Assembly (NCBI GenBank): GCA_023229765.1
Contig: JALNYO010000013.1
Span: 1-64,000 of the forward strand
Origin: Syntrophales bacterium
GTDB taxonomy: Bacteria > Desulfobacterota > Syntrophia > Syntrophales > UBA5619
DNA length: 64,000 nt
Direction of reading: 5' to 3'
Shown here: positions 35,626 through 45,063 of the stretch, piece after piece
Layout of the letters: each line of letters starts with the position of its first letter
How positions within the stretch are numbered: the stretch's first letter is position 1
Position numbers and translations under genes: made by a program
The notes under the pieces: model-generated
Told to the model about the DNA's origin: nothing
Seen by the model: the letters and a program-made list of their open reading frames with translations, nothing else
The model's database searches: none

Positions 35626-37107
35626 TTATTTTGTCAAAAACCCCTGGAAATCGGGATAAGCCTTCATGCCATGCTCTCCAATATCCAAACCGGCGAGTTC
35701 CTCTTCCCGCGATACCCGAAGTCCCATAACGGCTTTGATCACATACCATACGGCGAATGCCGCGACAAAGGTAAACACTCCAACCGCAACGACTCCGGCC
35801 GCCTGCGCCAAAAGCAGTTTCACCCCGCCGCCGAAAAAAAGACCGTTGCCGGTGGCAGTCCCGGTAATTTTGTCTTGGGCGAAAAGCCCGACCGCCAGGG
35901 TTCCAAATACGCCATTCACCAAATGTACGGAGAGGGCGCCTACCGGGTCGTCCAGCTTCAGCTTGTCAAAAAACAGGACGGCGAGCACCACGAGCACCCC
36001 GGCGATCAGGCCGATAATAGCGGATGAGCCCACGCTGACAAAGGCGCAGGAAGCGGTTATGGCGACCAGTCCGGCCAGGGCGCCGTTGATGATCATCGAA
36101 AGATCGGGCTTTTTCTGCACCAGCCAGGAGACAATGGCTGAACTTAGAATCGCCATCGCCGCCGCAGTGTTGGTTGTTACAGCGATATGGGCAATCGCGC
36201 TGCCGTCCCCCACACCCATCGTCGAACCGGGATTGAACCCGAACCAGCCGAACCACAAAACGAGGCCGCCGAGGGTCACCATGGACATGTTGTGACCCAT
36301 GATCGGTTTGATCGATCCATCGGCACGATACTTCCCGTAACGGGAGCCGAGCAGGATAACCCCGGCCAGGGCCGACCATCCTCCCACGGAGTGCACAACC
36401 GAAGAACCGGCAAAATCAAACATCCCCATTGTCTGGAGAAAGCCGCCGCCCCAGATCCAGTGGCCGGTGATGGGGTACAAGATCCCTACCAGGATAAACG
36501 AAAAGACGATGAAGGAAATGAATTTTACCCTTTCCGCAACGGCGCCGGAAACGATCGTCGCGGCGGTTCCGGCAAAAACAAGCTGAAAGAAAAACTTTGC
36601 CCATAAAGGAACGCCGGTCCAGTTCAAAGCGGCGTACGCGCCTTTATAGGCCTCCCCGATGGCGGGGCTGTTGTCGGGGCCGCCGGCGAAGAAAAGCCCC
36701 TCCAACCCCATGAAGGAGCTGCCGTTCCCGAACATCAGCCCCCAGCCGATCACATAAAATGATATTGAGGCAATCGCGAAAACGATGAAGTTCTTCGCCA
36801 GGATGTTCACCGTATTTTTCGCCCTGCACAGACCGGACTCAACCATCGCAAACCCGAGGTTCATAAAAAAGACCAGAAACGCGGCTATCAGCACCCAGAG
36901 AGTGTCAACGCCAACCTGTAAATTTTTCAGGGATTCCGCCAATCCCTTTTCCCCCAGGACAACCGCGGGCGCCGGGGACATTGCTGATGGTTGGTTCAAA
37001 ACTATAGAACCATCCTGCACGGGCAATGCCTGCTGAGCAGCCGCCGGGAAACCCGCGCTTAAAAAAATGCCTGTTAACAAAACTAATACGCCGATCAATT
37101 TCTTCAT
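35626..37107 (-). CDS. amtB: Ammonium transporter Amt
   Basis: The 493-residue protein has a cleavable-looking signal peptide (MKKLIGVLVLLTGIFLSAGF), a roughly 50-residue periplasmic linker and eleven membrane helices. Family landmarks are AMVESGLCRAKN, FAGTAATIVSGAVAER, HWIWGGGFL, DFAGSSVVHSVGG (pore His), WFGWFGFNPGST, TNTAAA and DPVGALSVHLVNGVFG (second pore His). It takes up ammonium and is blocked by the PII protein encoded 39 bases downstream. Start follows GAGGAGG. The upstream gap (37108-37496) has a small CCCGC/GCGGG hairpin, but I could not find a good sigma-54 site. Confidence 0.96.
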   Translation of the reverse strand: MKKLIGVLVLLTGIFLSAGFPAAAQQALPVQDGSIVLNQPSAMSPAPAVVLGEKGLAESLKNLQVGVDTLWVLIAAFLVFFMNLGFAMVESGLCRAKNTVNILAKNFIVFAIASISFYVIGWGLMFGNGSSFMGLEGLFFAGGPDNSPAIGEAYKGAYAALNWTGVPLWAKFFFQLVFAGTAATIVSGAVAERVKFISFIVFSFILVGILYPITGHWIWGGGFLQTMGMFDFAGSSVVHSVGGWSALAGVILLGSRYGKYRADGSIKPIMGHNMSMVTLGGLVLWFGWFGFNPGSTMGVGDGSAIAHIAVTTNTAAAMAILSSAIVSWLVQKKPDLSMIINGALAGLVAITASCAFVSVGSSAIIGLIAGVLVVLAVLFFDKLKLDDPVGALSVHLVNGVFGTLAVGLFAQDKITGTATGNGLFFGGGVKLLLAQAAGVVAVGVFTFVAAFAVWYVIKAVMGLRVSREEELAGLDIGEHGMKAYPDFQGFLTK

Positions 37108-37401
37108 TTTCCAACCTCCTCAGTTTTTTAAAACCCCCGCGGCAAGTGCGGGATGCCCTTTTCCTTCCTGGCTTCTCAAGAACCGGGCCAACCGGGCAGT
37201 TATTAGTTAACTATCTTAATACAGGATGGTTTTTTACTGACAATCGCAGAGGGGGCCATCCTGCATACCGGACAAATTTGTATCTTCTTGCGCTTACGCT
37301 CAACGAAAATGTGCTAAACAATAAAACGACGGCAAATGATCTCTTAAAATGACACTCATCAGACTGTTTTATACAAGCAAAGCTTTAGACAGGAAAAAGG
37401 A

Positions 37402-37429
37402 TTGAACCTCGAAAGAAAATGCGTTATAC
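37402..37429 (+). promoter_or_regulatory. Possible promoter for mreB-PilZ-motAB
   Basis: TTGAAC (37402-37407), a 16-base spacer and TTATAC (37424-37429) on the plus strand, about 70 bases before mreB. It is a moderate match read by eye. Confidence 0.35.
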
Positions 37430-37496
37430 GATGAACGGGATTGGAAAAATAATTTTGATGTTATTGATTATATGAAATAAGTCGGAGGATACGGGT

Positions 37497-38540
37497 TTGC
37501 TTTTTGATTTTATTTTGGGGAAATTTTCCAACGACCTGGCGATTGACCTGGGAACGGCCAACACGCTGGTTTATGTCAAGGGAAAGGGGATTGTGCTCAA
37601 CGAACCCTCCGTTGTCGCCGTTCACCAGAATGCCCGCGGGGAAAAGAAGGTGCTGGCGGTAGGCGCCGAGGCCAAGAAGATGCTGGGAAGAACCCCCGGC
37701 AACATCGTCGCCATCCGCCCCATGCGCGACGGGGTAATCGCCGATTTCGACATCACCGAGGCGATGCTCCGCCATTTCATCCTGAGCGTTCACAACCGGC
37801 GCGCCCTCGTTCGCCCCCGCATCATCGTTTCCATCCCCTCGGGGATAACGCAGGTGGAGAAGCGCGCCGTCCGGGAGACGGTGGAATCCGCAGGCGCCCG
37901 GGAGATATACCTGATCGAGGAACCGATGGCGGCGGCCATCGGGGCGGGTTTGCCGGTAACCGAGCCGATCAGTTCGATGGTTGTCGATATCGGCGGCGGG
38001 ACAACCGAGGTGGCGGTGATCTCGCTTACCGGCATCGTCTATTCCAAGTCGGTCCGGGTAGCCGGCGACAGGCTGGACGAAGATATTGTTCAGTACATAA
38101 AGCACAAGTACAGTCTGCTTATCGGCGAGCGCACCGGAGAGATCATCAAGACAACCATCGGCAACGCCTACCCCGATCCGGAGGGGGAAGTCCGCACGAT
38201 GGAGATAAAGGGGCGGGATCTGATCTCCGGCATCCCCAAAATCCTGGAGATAAACTCCGGCGAAATCCGCGAGGCGATCGGCGAATCGCTCGGCCTGATC
38301 GTCGATGCGGTGAAAAACGCCCTCGAGAATGCGCCGCCTGAACTCTCCGGCGACATTGCCGACCGGGGAATCGTGCTGACCGGCGGCGGCGCGCTCCTCA
38401 GAAACCTCGACCTGCTGATCAAAGAGGAAACGGGGCTTCCGACCATCATCGCCGACGACCCGCTCACCACCGTCGCCCGGGGCGCCGGTATGGCACTGGA
38501 TCACATCGATATCCTCAAAGAGGTCACCTTTCAAACATGA
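37497..38540 (+). CDS. mreB: Rod-shape/actin-like protein MreB
   Basis: The 347-residue actin-fold protein has the phosphate-1 motif AIDLGTANTLVYVKGKG, PRIIVSIPSGITQVEKRAV, the phosphate-2 motif VVDIGGGTTEVAVIS, and the adenosine motif GIVLTGGGALLRNLD. Start is TTG 37497, preceded by a strong GTCGGAGG. It normally polymerises under the membrane to direct cell-wall synthesis. It is not followed by mreC/mreD here. Instead a PilZ protein and motA/motB lie downstream on the same strand with gaps of 18, 7 and 3 bases. This implies a link between shape or positioning and the motor, as an inference. Confidence 0.96.
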   Translation: MLFDFILGKFSNDLAIDLGTANTLVYVKGKGIVLNEPSVVAVHQNARGEKKVLAVGAEAKKMLGRTPGNIVAIRPMRDGVIADFDITEAMLRHFILSVHNRRALVRPRIIVSIPSGITQVEKRAVRETVESAGAREIYLIEEPMAAAIGAGLPVTEPISSMVVDIGGGTTEVAVISLTGIVYSKSVRVAGDRLDEDIVQYIKHKYSLLIGERTGEIIKTTIGNAYPDPEGEVRTMEIKGRDLISGIPKILEINSGEIREAIGESLGLIVDAVKNALENAPPELSGDIADRGIVLTGGGALLRNLDLLIKEETGLPTIIADDPLTTVARGAGMALDHIDILKEVTFQT

Positions 38541-38558
38541 AACAAAGGAGTCTAGACA

Positions 38559-39095
38559 ATGCCGGGGATTGAAGAAGATAACAAGCAACATGATCGTGAA
38601 TTTTCACGCATAAAAACAGCTCTTTCCATGAGAATGCGCGTTGTATCTGCTGAGGAGAAGGCTGCCATGGAAGGCCGGATAGGGGGAATTTCGGAAATCC
38701 AGTTTAATCCTCCCCAGCCTTTAAGCGACCCTGCGCTTTATGAGTGGGTAAAATTTCTTGATGCAAAGTTAGACCAGATTTTACAGTTAATCTTTGAAAA
38801 CAAGAAAGAATGTCAAATGCCCATGGAAGTATGCGATCTAAGTGGAGGCGGCATGAGCACCCTCTCGCAGGAGCAGTTTGCCCCAGGCGACACCCTGGAA
38901 ATAAGCATCCTTTATCCTTTTTCTCCGCCGCAGATACTGCGCTTGTATGGAGATGTCTTACGTTCAGAAAAAAGCGCAGACGGTTATTGGACTGCGGTAA
39001 AGTTCACCATGATCGATGATTCGACCCGGGATAAGATATTTAAGCTGGTCTTCGAAAAGGAACGAGAAATTATTCGGAGCAAAAGAGGAGAATAG
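38559..39095 (+). CDS. PilZ-domain protein (c-di-GMP receptor type)
   Basis: The 178-residue protein has a helical N-terminal half (to about residue 75, DAKLDQILQLIFENKK) and a C-terminal PilZ domain. The PilZ DxSxxG motif appears as CDLSGGGMS. The upstream RxxxR is not clear; MRMRVV near residue 28 is the only candidate I see and lies well outside. It may bind c-di-GMP weakly or act by protein contact. It lies just before motA, so a brake or regulator of the stator is plausible, as with YcgR. Start ATG follows AAAGGAG. Confidence 0.8.
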   Translation: MPGIEEDNKQHDREFSRIKTALSMRMRVVSAEEKAAMEGRIGGISEIQFNPPQPLSDPALYEWVKFLDAKLDQILQLIFENKKECQMPMEVCDLSGGGMSTLSQEQFAPGDTLEISILYPFSPPQILRLYGDVLRSEKSADGYWTAVKFTMIDDSTRDKIFKLVFEKEREIIRSKRGE

Positions 39096-39102
39096 CTGAA
39101 AT

Positions 39103-39960
39103 ATGTTTGCAATAATTGGCTTCCTAATCGTTACGGGCGCTGTTGTCGGCGGCTATCTTCTCGAACACGGCAATCTTTCCATTCTTTTTCAGCCGACAGA
39201 ACTGCTGATAATCGGCGGAGCAGCTCTGGGCTCCCTTGTCGTCGCCGCTCCGCTCAAAACAATCAAACTTCTTGTCGCCTCCGTCATAAAAGTTTTCACT
39301 TACAAATCATATACGAAAAATGATTACATCGAAGTGCTGCTCCTGCTCAATGCCATATTTTACAAGATAAGACAGCAGGGGCTTGTGGCGGTCGAATCCG
39401 ACGTTGACAATCCCGAGGAAAGCGCTATTTTCAAACAATATCCGGGAATCCTTAAAAAACATCATACGCTGACATTTATAACCGACACGCTCCGCACCGT
39501 CATGACGACGACAATCCCGCCGCACGAACTGGAAGCGCTCATGGACAATGAATTGGAAGCCCATCATGAGGAAACAATTATGCCTTCGGATCTGCTGAGC
39601 TTTGTCGCCGATTCGCTTCCCGGTCTTGGCATAGTAGCCGCTGTTCTTGGGATCGTCATCACAATGGGGAAAATAAGCGAGCCGCCGGAAGTTATTGGTC
39701 ATAGCGTTGGCGCTGCCCTGGTTGGAACGTTTTTGGGAATCCTGCTGAGCTATGGCTATGTGGGACCTTTGGCAAGAAACATCTCCCTCCTTGCCGCGGA
39801 AGACTTGCAGTACCTTACGGTAATCAAGGTTTCCCTGCTTTCCTTCATCGGCAGCGGCGCCGCTCCCAAAGTGGCAATCGAATTCGGCCGAAGGGTTGCG
39901 CCCGGGGATGCCAAACCTACTTTTACAGAGATGGAAGAAGCTCTGCGGGCAAAGAAATAG
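39103..39960 (+). CDS. motA: Flagellar stator protein MotA
   Basis: The 285-residue membrane protein has four hydrophobic segments and a large cytoplasmic loop. Typical segments are MFAIIGFLIVTGAVVGGYLL, LLIIGGAALGSLVVAAPLK, the long ALMDNELEAHHEE loop and LPGLGIVAAVLGIVITMGK. The C-terminal helix region includes GTFLGILLSYGYVGPLA. With MotB it forms the ion channel that turns the flagellum. It starts 7 bases after the PilZ gene and ends 3 bases before motB. Confidence 0.95.
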   Translation: MFAIIGFLIVTGAVVGGYLLEHGNLSILFQPTELLIIGGAALGSLVVAAPLKTIKLLVASVIKVFTYKSYTKNDYIEVLLLLNAIFYKIRQQGLVAVESDVDNPEESAIFKQYPGILKKHHTLTFITDTLRTVMTTTIPPHELEALMDNELEAHHEETIMPSDLLSFVADSLPGLGIVAAVLGIVITMGKISEPPEVIGHSVGAALVGTFLGILLSYGYVGPLARNISLLAAEDLQYLTVIKVSLLSFIGSGAAPKVAIEFGRRVAPGDAKPTFTEMEEALRAKK

Positions 39961-39963
39961 AAA

Positions 39964-40767
39964 ATGGAGAAAAATTCTCAACCAATAATCATCAAGAAAA
40001 AAAAGGGCGGCCACGCCGGACATCATGGCGGGGCGTGGAAGGTCGCCTATGCGGACTTCGTTACCGCGCTTATGGCATTTTTTCTGGTCATGTGGCTGGT
40101 TGCCTCGGTAGCCCCGGAAAAAAAGGCTCGAGTTGCACAATATATGAGAAATTACAGCATCTTTGCTGAATCGGGAAAATCCTTCATGACAGGCACTTCT
40201 CAGGTATTGAACCAGCCGGACAAGGGCTTTAGACCAACGCCCCAGGATACTGTCCGGGGCAGTGGCGGAGGGGGAGTGACGCAGGAGGAGATGGTAAAGA
40301 AAATGAAGAAAGCCATCGAAGAAAAGCTCGCATCGGTAAAGAATCAGGTTACCGTCGATATCATTGAGGGGGGAGTAAGGGTACAGATAACCGACACGGA
40401 GGGGGGAATGATGTTCCCTTCCGGCAGCGCCGATCTAACCGAAAAGGCAAAAGAAATATTGAGAATCGTGGCAGAAAACATAAAAAATGTCCCTAATCGC
40501 ATTGCCGTCGAAGGCCACACCGACGCCGCACCCTTCAAGGGCGCCGAGAGGACAAACTGGGAACTTTCCACCGCTCGCGCCTCCGCCGCCCGAAGGATGC
40601 TGGAAGAATACGGCATTGAATCGTCAAGGATAGCGCGCGTCGTTGGCTATGCCGATCAGGAATTGATCGTGCCTGAGAATCCCAATGATCCCAGAAACCG
40701 CCGGATCAGCATCATTCTTATAAACGACAAATCTACACCCCCGGCTGAAGCGCCGCTTACCAAATAA
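39964..40767 (+). CDS. motB: Flagellar stator protein MotB
   Basis: The 267-residue protein has a basic, Gly/His-rich N terminus (KKKKGGHAGHHGG), a single membrane helix containing the ion-carrying Asp (WKVAYADFVTALMAFFLVMW), a plug/linker region, and a C-terminal OmpA-like peptidoglycan-binding domain (IAVEGHTDAAPFKGAERTNW, then NPNDPRNRRISI). Sequence around the Asp is more like H+-driven MotB than Na+-driven PomB, but this is only suggestive. It converges on cheX with a 14-base gap and no obvious terminator. Confidence 0.95.
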   Translation: MEKNSQPIIIKKKKGGHAGHHGGAWKVAYADFVTALMAFFLVMWLVASVAPEKKARVAQYMRNYSIFAESGKSFMTGTSQVLNQPDKGFRPTPQDTVRGSGGGGVTQEEMVKKMKKAIEEKLASVKNQVTVDIIEGGVRVQITDTEGGMMFPSGSADLTEKAKEILRIVAENIKNVPNRIAVEGHTDAAPFKGAERTNWELSTARASAARRMLEEYGIESSRIARVVGYADQELIVPENPNDPRNRRISIILINDKSTPPAEAPLTK

Positions 40768-40781
40768 TGTGATATTGCGCC

Positions 40782-41249
40782 CTACTTTGCTTCGACGATG
40801 CATATATCAACGACAAATGAACCTGACGCTGTCGTAAACGGGATGATGATGCTCGGTCCTCCCATCACATGGGTTATATTATGATCCTTTCCGGAGATGA
40901 CCGTCGGCAGGGCTGAGTAGATGGAAAATCCCGTGGCCTCCATGTTTTTTCGCGCGGCCCCGGAAACCATGTTGGTAATCTCCCCAACTGCATCGCATAT
41001 CTCGGCATTTATCCCGGTTATCTTCTCACCCAACATGCTGGAAACAATTTCCAAAATACAAGGCTCCTCGAAGCTCAGGGCCAAAGAACCTTTAACGGAG
41101 CCTGCCAACCCGATAATGCCGCTTATATCGCCGTGCGCCACAGCATCCTTTTTTAAATATGGGTTCCCCGCTATCGGCTCTACAAAGGCCATGGTTTTAA
41201 TAACGTTGATTGTCCCGTCCAGAAAGGCATTAATAATTTTTACATCCAT
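40782..41249 (-). CDS. cheX: CheX-type CheY-P phosphatase
   Basis: The 155-residue protein has the CheC/FliY/CheX phosphatase motif E-x2-N in VGEITNMVSGAARK, in a single-copy CheX arrangement. The surrounding ISGIIGLAGSVKGSLALSF and MGGPSIIIPF are typical. CheX dephosphorylates CheY-P and so shortens the chemotactic signal. It is the last gene of the che operon, 29 bases after cheY. A second, more distant CheX-like protein is encoded at 45602-46054. Confidence 0.9.
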   Translation of the reverse strand: MDVKIINAFLDGTINVIKTMAFVEPIAGNPYLKKDAVAHGDISGIIGLAGSVKGSLALSFEEPCILEIVSSMLGEKITGINAEICDAVGEITNMVSGAARKNMEATGFSIYSALPTVISGKDHNITHVMGGPSIIIPFTTASGSFVVDICIVEAK

Positions 41250-41278
41250 ACCGGTTCACACTCCTTACGTCCCGCTAT

Positions 41279-41665
41279 TTACTGGTTCATTTTTTCCATA
41301 ATTTTCATAATCTTCTCGTTGAGAACCTCTGCGGTAAACGGTTTGACAATGTAATTGCTAACCCCGGCTTTTACAGCGGCAACCACATTATCCTGCAGAG
41401 CTTCTGCGGTAACCATCAAAAAAGGGGTGCTGGCCAGGTCCTGGTCGGCCCGGACAGCTTTCAGAAGTTCAATCCCCGTCATGTTGGGCATATTCCAATC
41501 GGAAACAATAAAATCAATCCTCTGCGATTTCAGAACGCGCATCGCCGCAACTCCGTCTTCCGCCTCTACAACATTTTCAAAACCAGCCTGTTTTAACAGA
41601 TTTTTCACTACCTTTCTCATCGTCGCAAAATCATCGACTACCAAAATTTTTATCTCTTTTCCCAT
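41279..41665 (-). CDS. cheY: Chemotaxis response regulator CheY
   Basis: The 128-residue single receiver domain has the acidic pair in LVVDDFATM, the phospho-Asp in DFIVSDWNMPNMTG, Thr/Ala switch in FLMVTAEA and the conserved Lys in NYIVKPFT. Close to the canonical enterobacterial CheY, including TGIELLKAVRAD. Start ATG follows AAGGGG. It is likely the output regulator that binds the flagellar switch. Confidence 0.96.
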   Translation of the reverse strand: MGKEIKILVVDDFATMRKVVKNLLKQAGFENVVEAEDGVAAMRVLKSQRIDFIVSDWNMPNMTGIELLKAVRADQDLASTPFLMVTAEALQDNVVAAVKAGVSNYIVKPFTAEVLNEKIMKIMEKMNQ

Positions 41666-41748
41666 AATAAACCCCTTGCAGCAATTAGTTGTTTATAACG
41701 ACCTCATGAGAGGCTCTGATCACAGAATAATTTTCATTCCGCTTAATA

Positions 41749-44031
41749 TTACTGTCTCTCTTGTAAAGTTTCACTCATTTCAAACATCCCTTCCGCATCA
41801 AGAATCAGGCCAATCCTCCCATCCCCGAGAATTGCACCGCCGGAGACGCCCCTTACCTTGCCAATGCCGCCGCCGAGGTTCTTGATAACCACCTCTGCCT
41901 TGCCTATAATCTTGTCAACCAAAAGGCATTTTGAACGGTTTCCGCTTTCCAGCACCAGGACAATGGCATCCCAGGGGTCTTCGTGCTCGGGCATTATCCC
42001 AAACAACACATGCAGCCTTACAAGCGGAAACAATTGGCCCATGGCGCTGATCATCTCTCCCCTGCCGACAACACTGATACAATCTTCCCTGCGGGGGCGC
42101 AAGGCCTGCCTCACGGCAGTCATCGGGAGGATGTAATGCTGAGAGCCTGCCCTTATTATCATTCCATCAATAATCGCCATTGTCAAAGGAAAAGCCGCCA
42201 TAAATTTCGAACCCTTCCCCGGAGAGCTTTCTATATCGATTTTCCCTCGCAATTTCTCGACGGCCTGTTTGACGACATCCATGCCCACCCCCCGGCCGGA
42301 GACATCCGTTACCTTTTCCGCCGTTGAGAGTCCCGGCATAAAAATCAGCCGGTATATATCCTGCTCGGAAAGCCCGTCCCCCGAGGCGATAAGCCCATTT
42401 CTGACAGCCTTGTCCAGTATCTTATCCTTATTGAGACCCCTTCCATCGTCGCTGATTTCTATTACTACACTGCCGCCGCGGTGATATGCGCTCAGCCGAA
42501 TCATCCCTTCCGCTGTCTTGCCTGCCTTCATCCGCTCTTCGGGACTTTCCAGGCCGTGATCCACAGAGTTTCTAACCATATGAACCAGCGGATTGTATAT
42601 TTCATCAACCATATTTCGGTCAATTTCCGTATCCTCGCCAACGAGATCAATATTCACTGCCTTGCCGCTATTTTTGGCAAGATCACGAACCAGTCGCGAC
42701 ATCCTCTGAAATGTCTGTTTAATGGGAACCATGCGCAAGCTTGTTGATATTCGCTGCAACCCGGAGGTGATCCGAAAAAGCTGACCGATATCCCTGCTCA
42801 GATTACGGTCAAGATTAGCCTCTTTCTTGATATCTTCCTGAACCATCGTCTGATTGATAACAAGTTCCCCAACCATGTCAATCAGGTCGTCTAATTTTCT
42901 GGTATCGACCCGAATGCTCGACATGTCGCCCGCCTGCTCCGCCTGTTTCCGCAGCGCCTGCGAAACCTGTTTTGGAGTCGCCTTCCCTTCTTTTATCAGG
43001 GTTTCGCCAATTTTCCCTCCAGGTTTTTTCGCGTTGCTTTTCAGCCCTTCTTGAAGATCGGCGTTTGTAATAACCCCATCTTCAAGTAGAATTTCGCCGA
43101 TCTTTTTTACTCCGGAAGGCTCATTTCCTCCTTCTTGAACCAATTTAACCCTTTTCATCAGGGAGGGAACATCAGTATCTATATCTTCCCCGGCAGAAAC
43201 ATTCCCCTCCAGCCGGCCTTTCAGATGACCGATAAGAACTTTAAGCGCATCAGCCCCTTCCAAAACAACATCGATAACCGGAGGGGTTACCGCCAGTTCC
43301 CCATTCCTCGCCTTGTCAAGCAGATTTTCCAGCGTATGGGCCAGATCACGGATTTGGTCGAGATTAAGAAAGCTTGCCACACCCTTGATGGAATGAAAGG
43401 GGCGAAAGATAGCATTTATATAGTCCTTATTATCCGGATCTTTCTCAAGATTAAGAATATTTACCTCTATCTCATCAATGTACTCCAGCCCCTCTACGAT
43501 AAAATCATGCAATAAAGATTCATCCTCGATCTGCAACTCCGCCGCAGACTGCTGTTTATTGCCGGAGGATGTCTTATTGCCTCCTTCGGCAGGAGATTTC
43601 CCCTCGCTATCGGCAGTTTCAGCACTCGGATCTCTATTCTCCTGCATTGCCGAGTTATTGCCGTCTTCATTAAGAGCGACCCCCGTCAGCAATGATATTT
43701 TACTCCCGAAATCAAAGATGTTGCCGCTATATTTTCCGGAATTTGCATAGGCGTCAACTATGCCCTGCAAAAGGGCAATTCCTTCACCCAATGCCGAAAA
43801 GCCCTCCTCTTTGTCAGACAAGGCATCCAGGACAATTTTTTCCAGCAATGTATTCAGCCAGCTTGCCACCTCTCTGACTGAATCTATTTTTCCTTCAGAG
43901 GCCTTCTCCGCAATCTTGTCAAGGTTGTTCATAAACTTGCCGGCAGCGGGCACATCAACCTCCGGCCCGGTCAGAAACATATAGTCGGAAGCCATGTCAT
44001 TCAATAAATTAATTAACGATTCATAAGACAT
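41749..44031 (-). CDS. cheA: Chemotaxis histidine kinase CheA with an MshEN-like insertion
   Basis: The 760-residue kinase has an unusual helical N-terminal region (1-120), an acidic linker (about 120-165), and an HPt domain (about 171-280) with phospho-His 213 in FRPFHSIKGVAS. Then residues about 310-372 (KKIGEILLEDGVITNADLQE and GGKIGETLIKEGKATPKQ) resemble the two repeats of the MshEN/GspE N-terminal module. The dimerisation helices, HATPase (MVRNSVDHGLESPEER, DDGRGLNKDKI, GRGVGMDVV) and CheW-like domain follow. No CheY-binding P2 domain is seen; the inserted module may replace it. It lies 3 bases after cheB. Confidence 0.95.
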   Translation of the reverse strand: MSYESLINLLNDMASDYMFLTGPEVDVPAAGKFMNNLDKIAEKASEGKIDSVREVASWLNTLLEKIVLDALSDKEEGFSALGEGIALLQGIVDAYANSGKYSGNIFDFGSKISLLTGVALNEDGNNSAMQENRDPSAETADSEGKSPAEGGNKTSSGNKQQSAAELQIEDESLLHDFIVEGLEYIDEIEVNILNLEKDPDNKDYINAIFRPFHSIKGVASFLNLDQIRDLAHTLENLLDKARNGELAVTPPVIDVVLEGADALKVLIGHLKGRLEGNVSAGEDIDTDVPSLMKRVKLVQEGGNEPSGVKKIGEILLEDGVITNADLQEGLKSNAKKPGGKIGETLIKEGKATPKQVSQALRKQAEQAGDMSSIRVDTRKLDDLIDMVGELVINQTMVQEDIKKEANLDRNLSRDIGQLFRITSGLQRISTSLRMVPIKQTFQRMSRLVRDLAKNSGKAVNIDLVGEDTEIDRNMVDEIYNPLVHMVRNSVDHGLESPEERMKAGKTAEGMIRLSAYHRGGSVVIEISDDGRGLNKDKILDKAVRNGLIASGDGLSEQDIYRLIFMPGLSTAEKVTDVSGRGVGMDVVKQAVEKLRGKIDIESSPGKGSKFMAAFPLTMAIIDGMIIRAGSQHYILPMTAVRQALRPRREDCISVVGRGEMISAMGQLFPLVRLHVLFGIMPEHEDPWDAIVLVLESGNRSKCLLVDKIIGKAEVVIKNLGGGIGKVRGVSGGAILGDGRIGLILDAEGMFEMSETLQERQ

Positions 44032-44034
44032 ATC

Positions 44035-45063
44035 TTACACCATCCTTATTATTTGAGCGGCAATCTGCTCAATCGGCAATATTTTATCCACGGCGCCCAA
44101 TTTAATGGCTTCTTTGGGCATGCCAAATACGACACAACTATTTTCATCCTGGGCAACGGTCCCGGCCCCCATATTCTTCATCTCCAAAAGACCGGCTGCG
44201 CCATCGGCGCCCATACCGGTAAGAATAACCCCGATCGCATTTGCCCCCGCGTATTGAGCCGTCGATTTAAATAGCACATCAACCGCCGGCCGCTGATGGT
44301 GGACCATGGGACCGGTTTTTACTTCCACATAATACACAGCGCCGCTTCTGCGGAGCAGCATATGATAATTGCCCGGGGCAATCAACGCCAAGCCATTGCT
44401 AAGCCTGTCGCCGTCCTTCGCCTCTCTGACGGAAATCTGGCAGATGCCGTTGAGCCTTTCGGCAAAGGCGGTCGTAAAATTTGCCGGCATGTGCTGCACG
44501 ATGACCATGCCGGGAGAGTTGGGCGGCATCTGCGTCATAAGGACTTTCAGGGCCTCCGTGCCGCCGGTAGAGGCGCCGACTGCAATTACCTTATTCGATG
44601 TCTGGGCAAGGGCCTTTATAGGCTGCTGTTTTATCGCCTCGGCGCCGCCAATGTCCTTTTTTACAATTTTTGCCCGGGCCGCCGCCCTGATTTTCTCGGC
44701 AAGCTGCGCGCTCATATCGCCCACAGTGTAGGAAGCTCCCGGTTTGGCGATGACGTCAACCGCCCCGGAATCGATCGCCTCCAGCGTCAATTTCCCCCCC
44801 CTTGTTGTAAGCGAGCTTACGACAATAGTCGGCAAAGGATAGTATCTCATCAATTTCTTCAGGAATGTAATGCCATCCATCCGCGGCATTTCTATGTCCA
44901 GTGTGATTACATCCGGTTTGAGACTGACAATCTTGTCCCTGGCAACATACGGATCCGGCGCTGTTCCTATAACCTCTATATCAGGATATTTTGATAATTC
45001 CTCGGAAAATATTTTTCTGACTATCGCCGAATCATCAACGATAAGAACCCGGATCTTATTCAA
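44035..45063 (-). CDS. cheB: Chemotaxis methylesterase CheB
   Basis: The 342-residue protein has an N-terminal receiver (VLIVDDSAIVR, phospho-Asp in ITLDIEMPRMDG) and a C-terminal methylesterase with the Ser/His/Asp triad: GASTGGTEAL (Ser), VQHMPANFT (His) and LTGMGADGAAG (Asp). It demethylates or deamidates chemoreceptors. It overlaps the upstream CheD-like gene by four bases and lies 3 bases before cheA. Confidence 0.96.
   Translation of the reverse strand: MNKIRVLIVDDSAIVRKIFSEELSKYPDIEVIGTAPDPYVARDKIVSLKPDVITLDIEMPRMDGITFLKKLMRYYPLPTIVVSSLTTRGGKLTLEAIDSGAVDVIAKPGASYTVGDMSAQLAEKIRAAARAKIVKKDIGGAEAIKQQPIKALAQTSNKVIAVGASTGGTEALKVLMTQMPPNSPGMVIVQHMPANFTTAFAERLNGICQISVREAKDGDRLSNGLALIAPGNYHMLLRRSGAVYYVEVKTGPMVHHQRPAVDVLFKSTAQYAGANAIGVILTGMGADGAAGLLEMKNMGAGTVAQDENSCVVFGMPKEAIKLGAVDKILPIEQIAAQIIRMV

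Noticed and set aside
37108..37300. Sigma-54 promoter before amtB
   Set aside because: Only a weak GG-N10-GC match (minus strand near 37171-37184) without the TGGCA/TTGC context.
37461..38591. 376-residue minus-strand frame across mreB
   Set aside because: It is antisense to mreB, whose ATPase motifs are intact; the composition (Asp/Gly/Arg rich) is typical of a shadow in a GC-rich gene.
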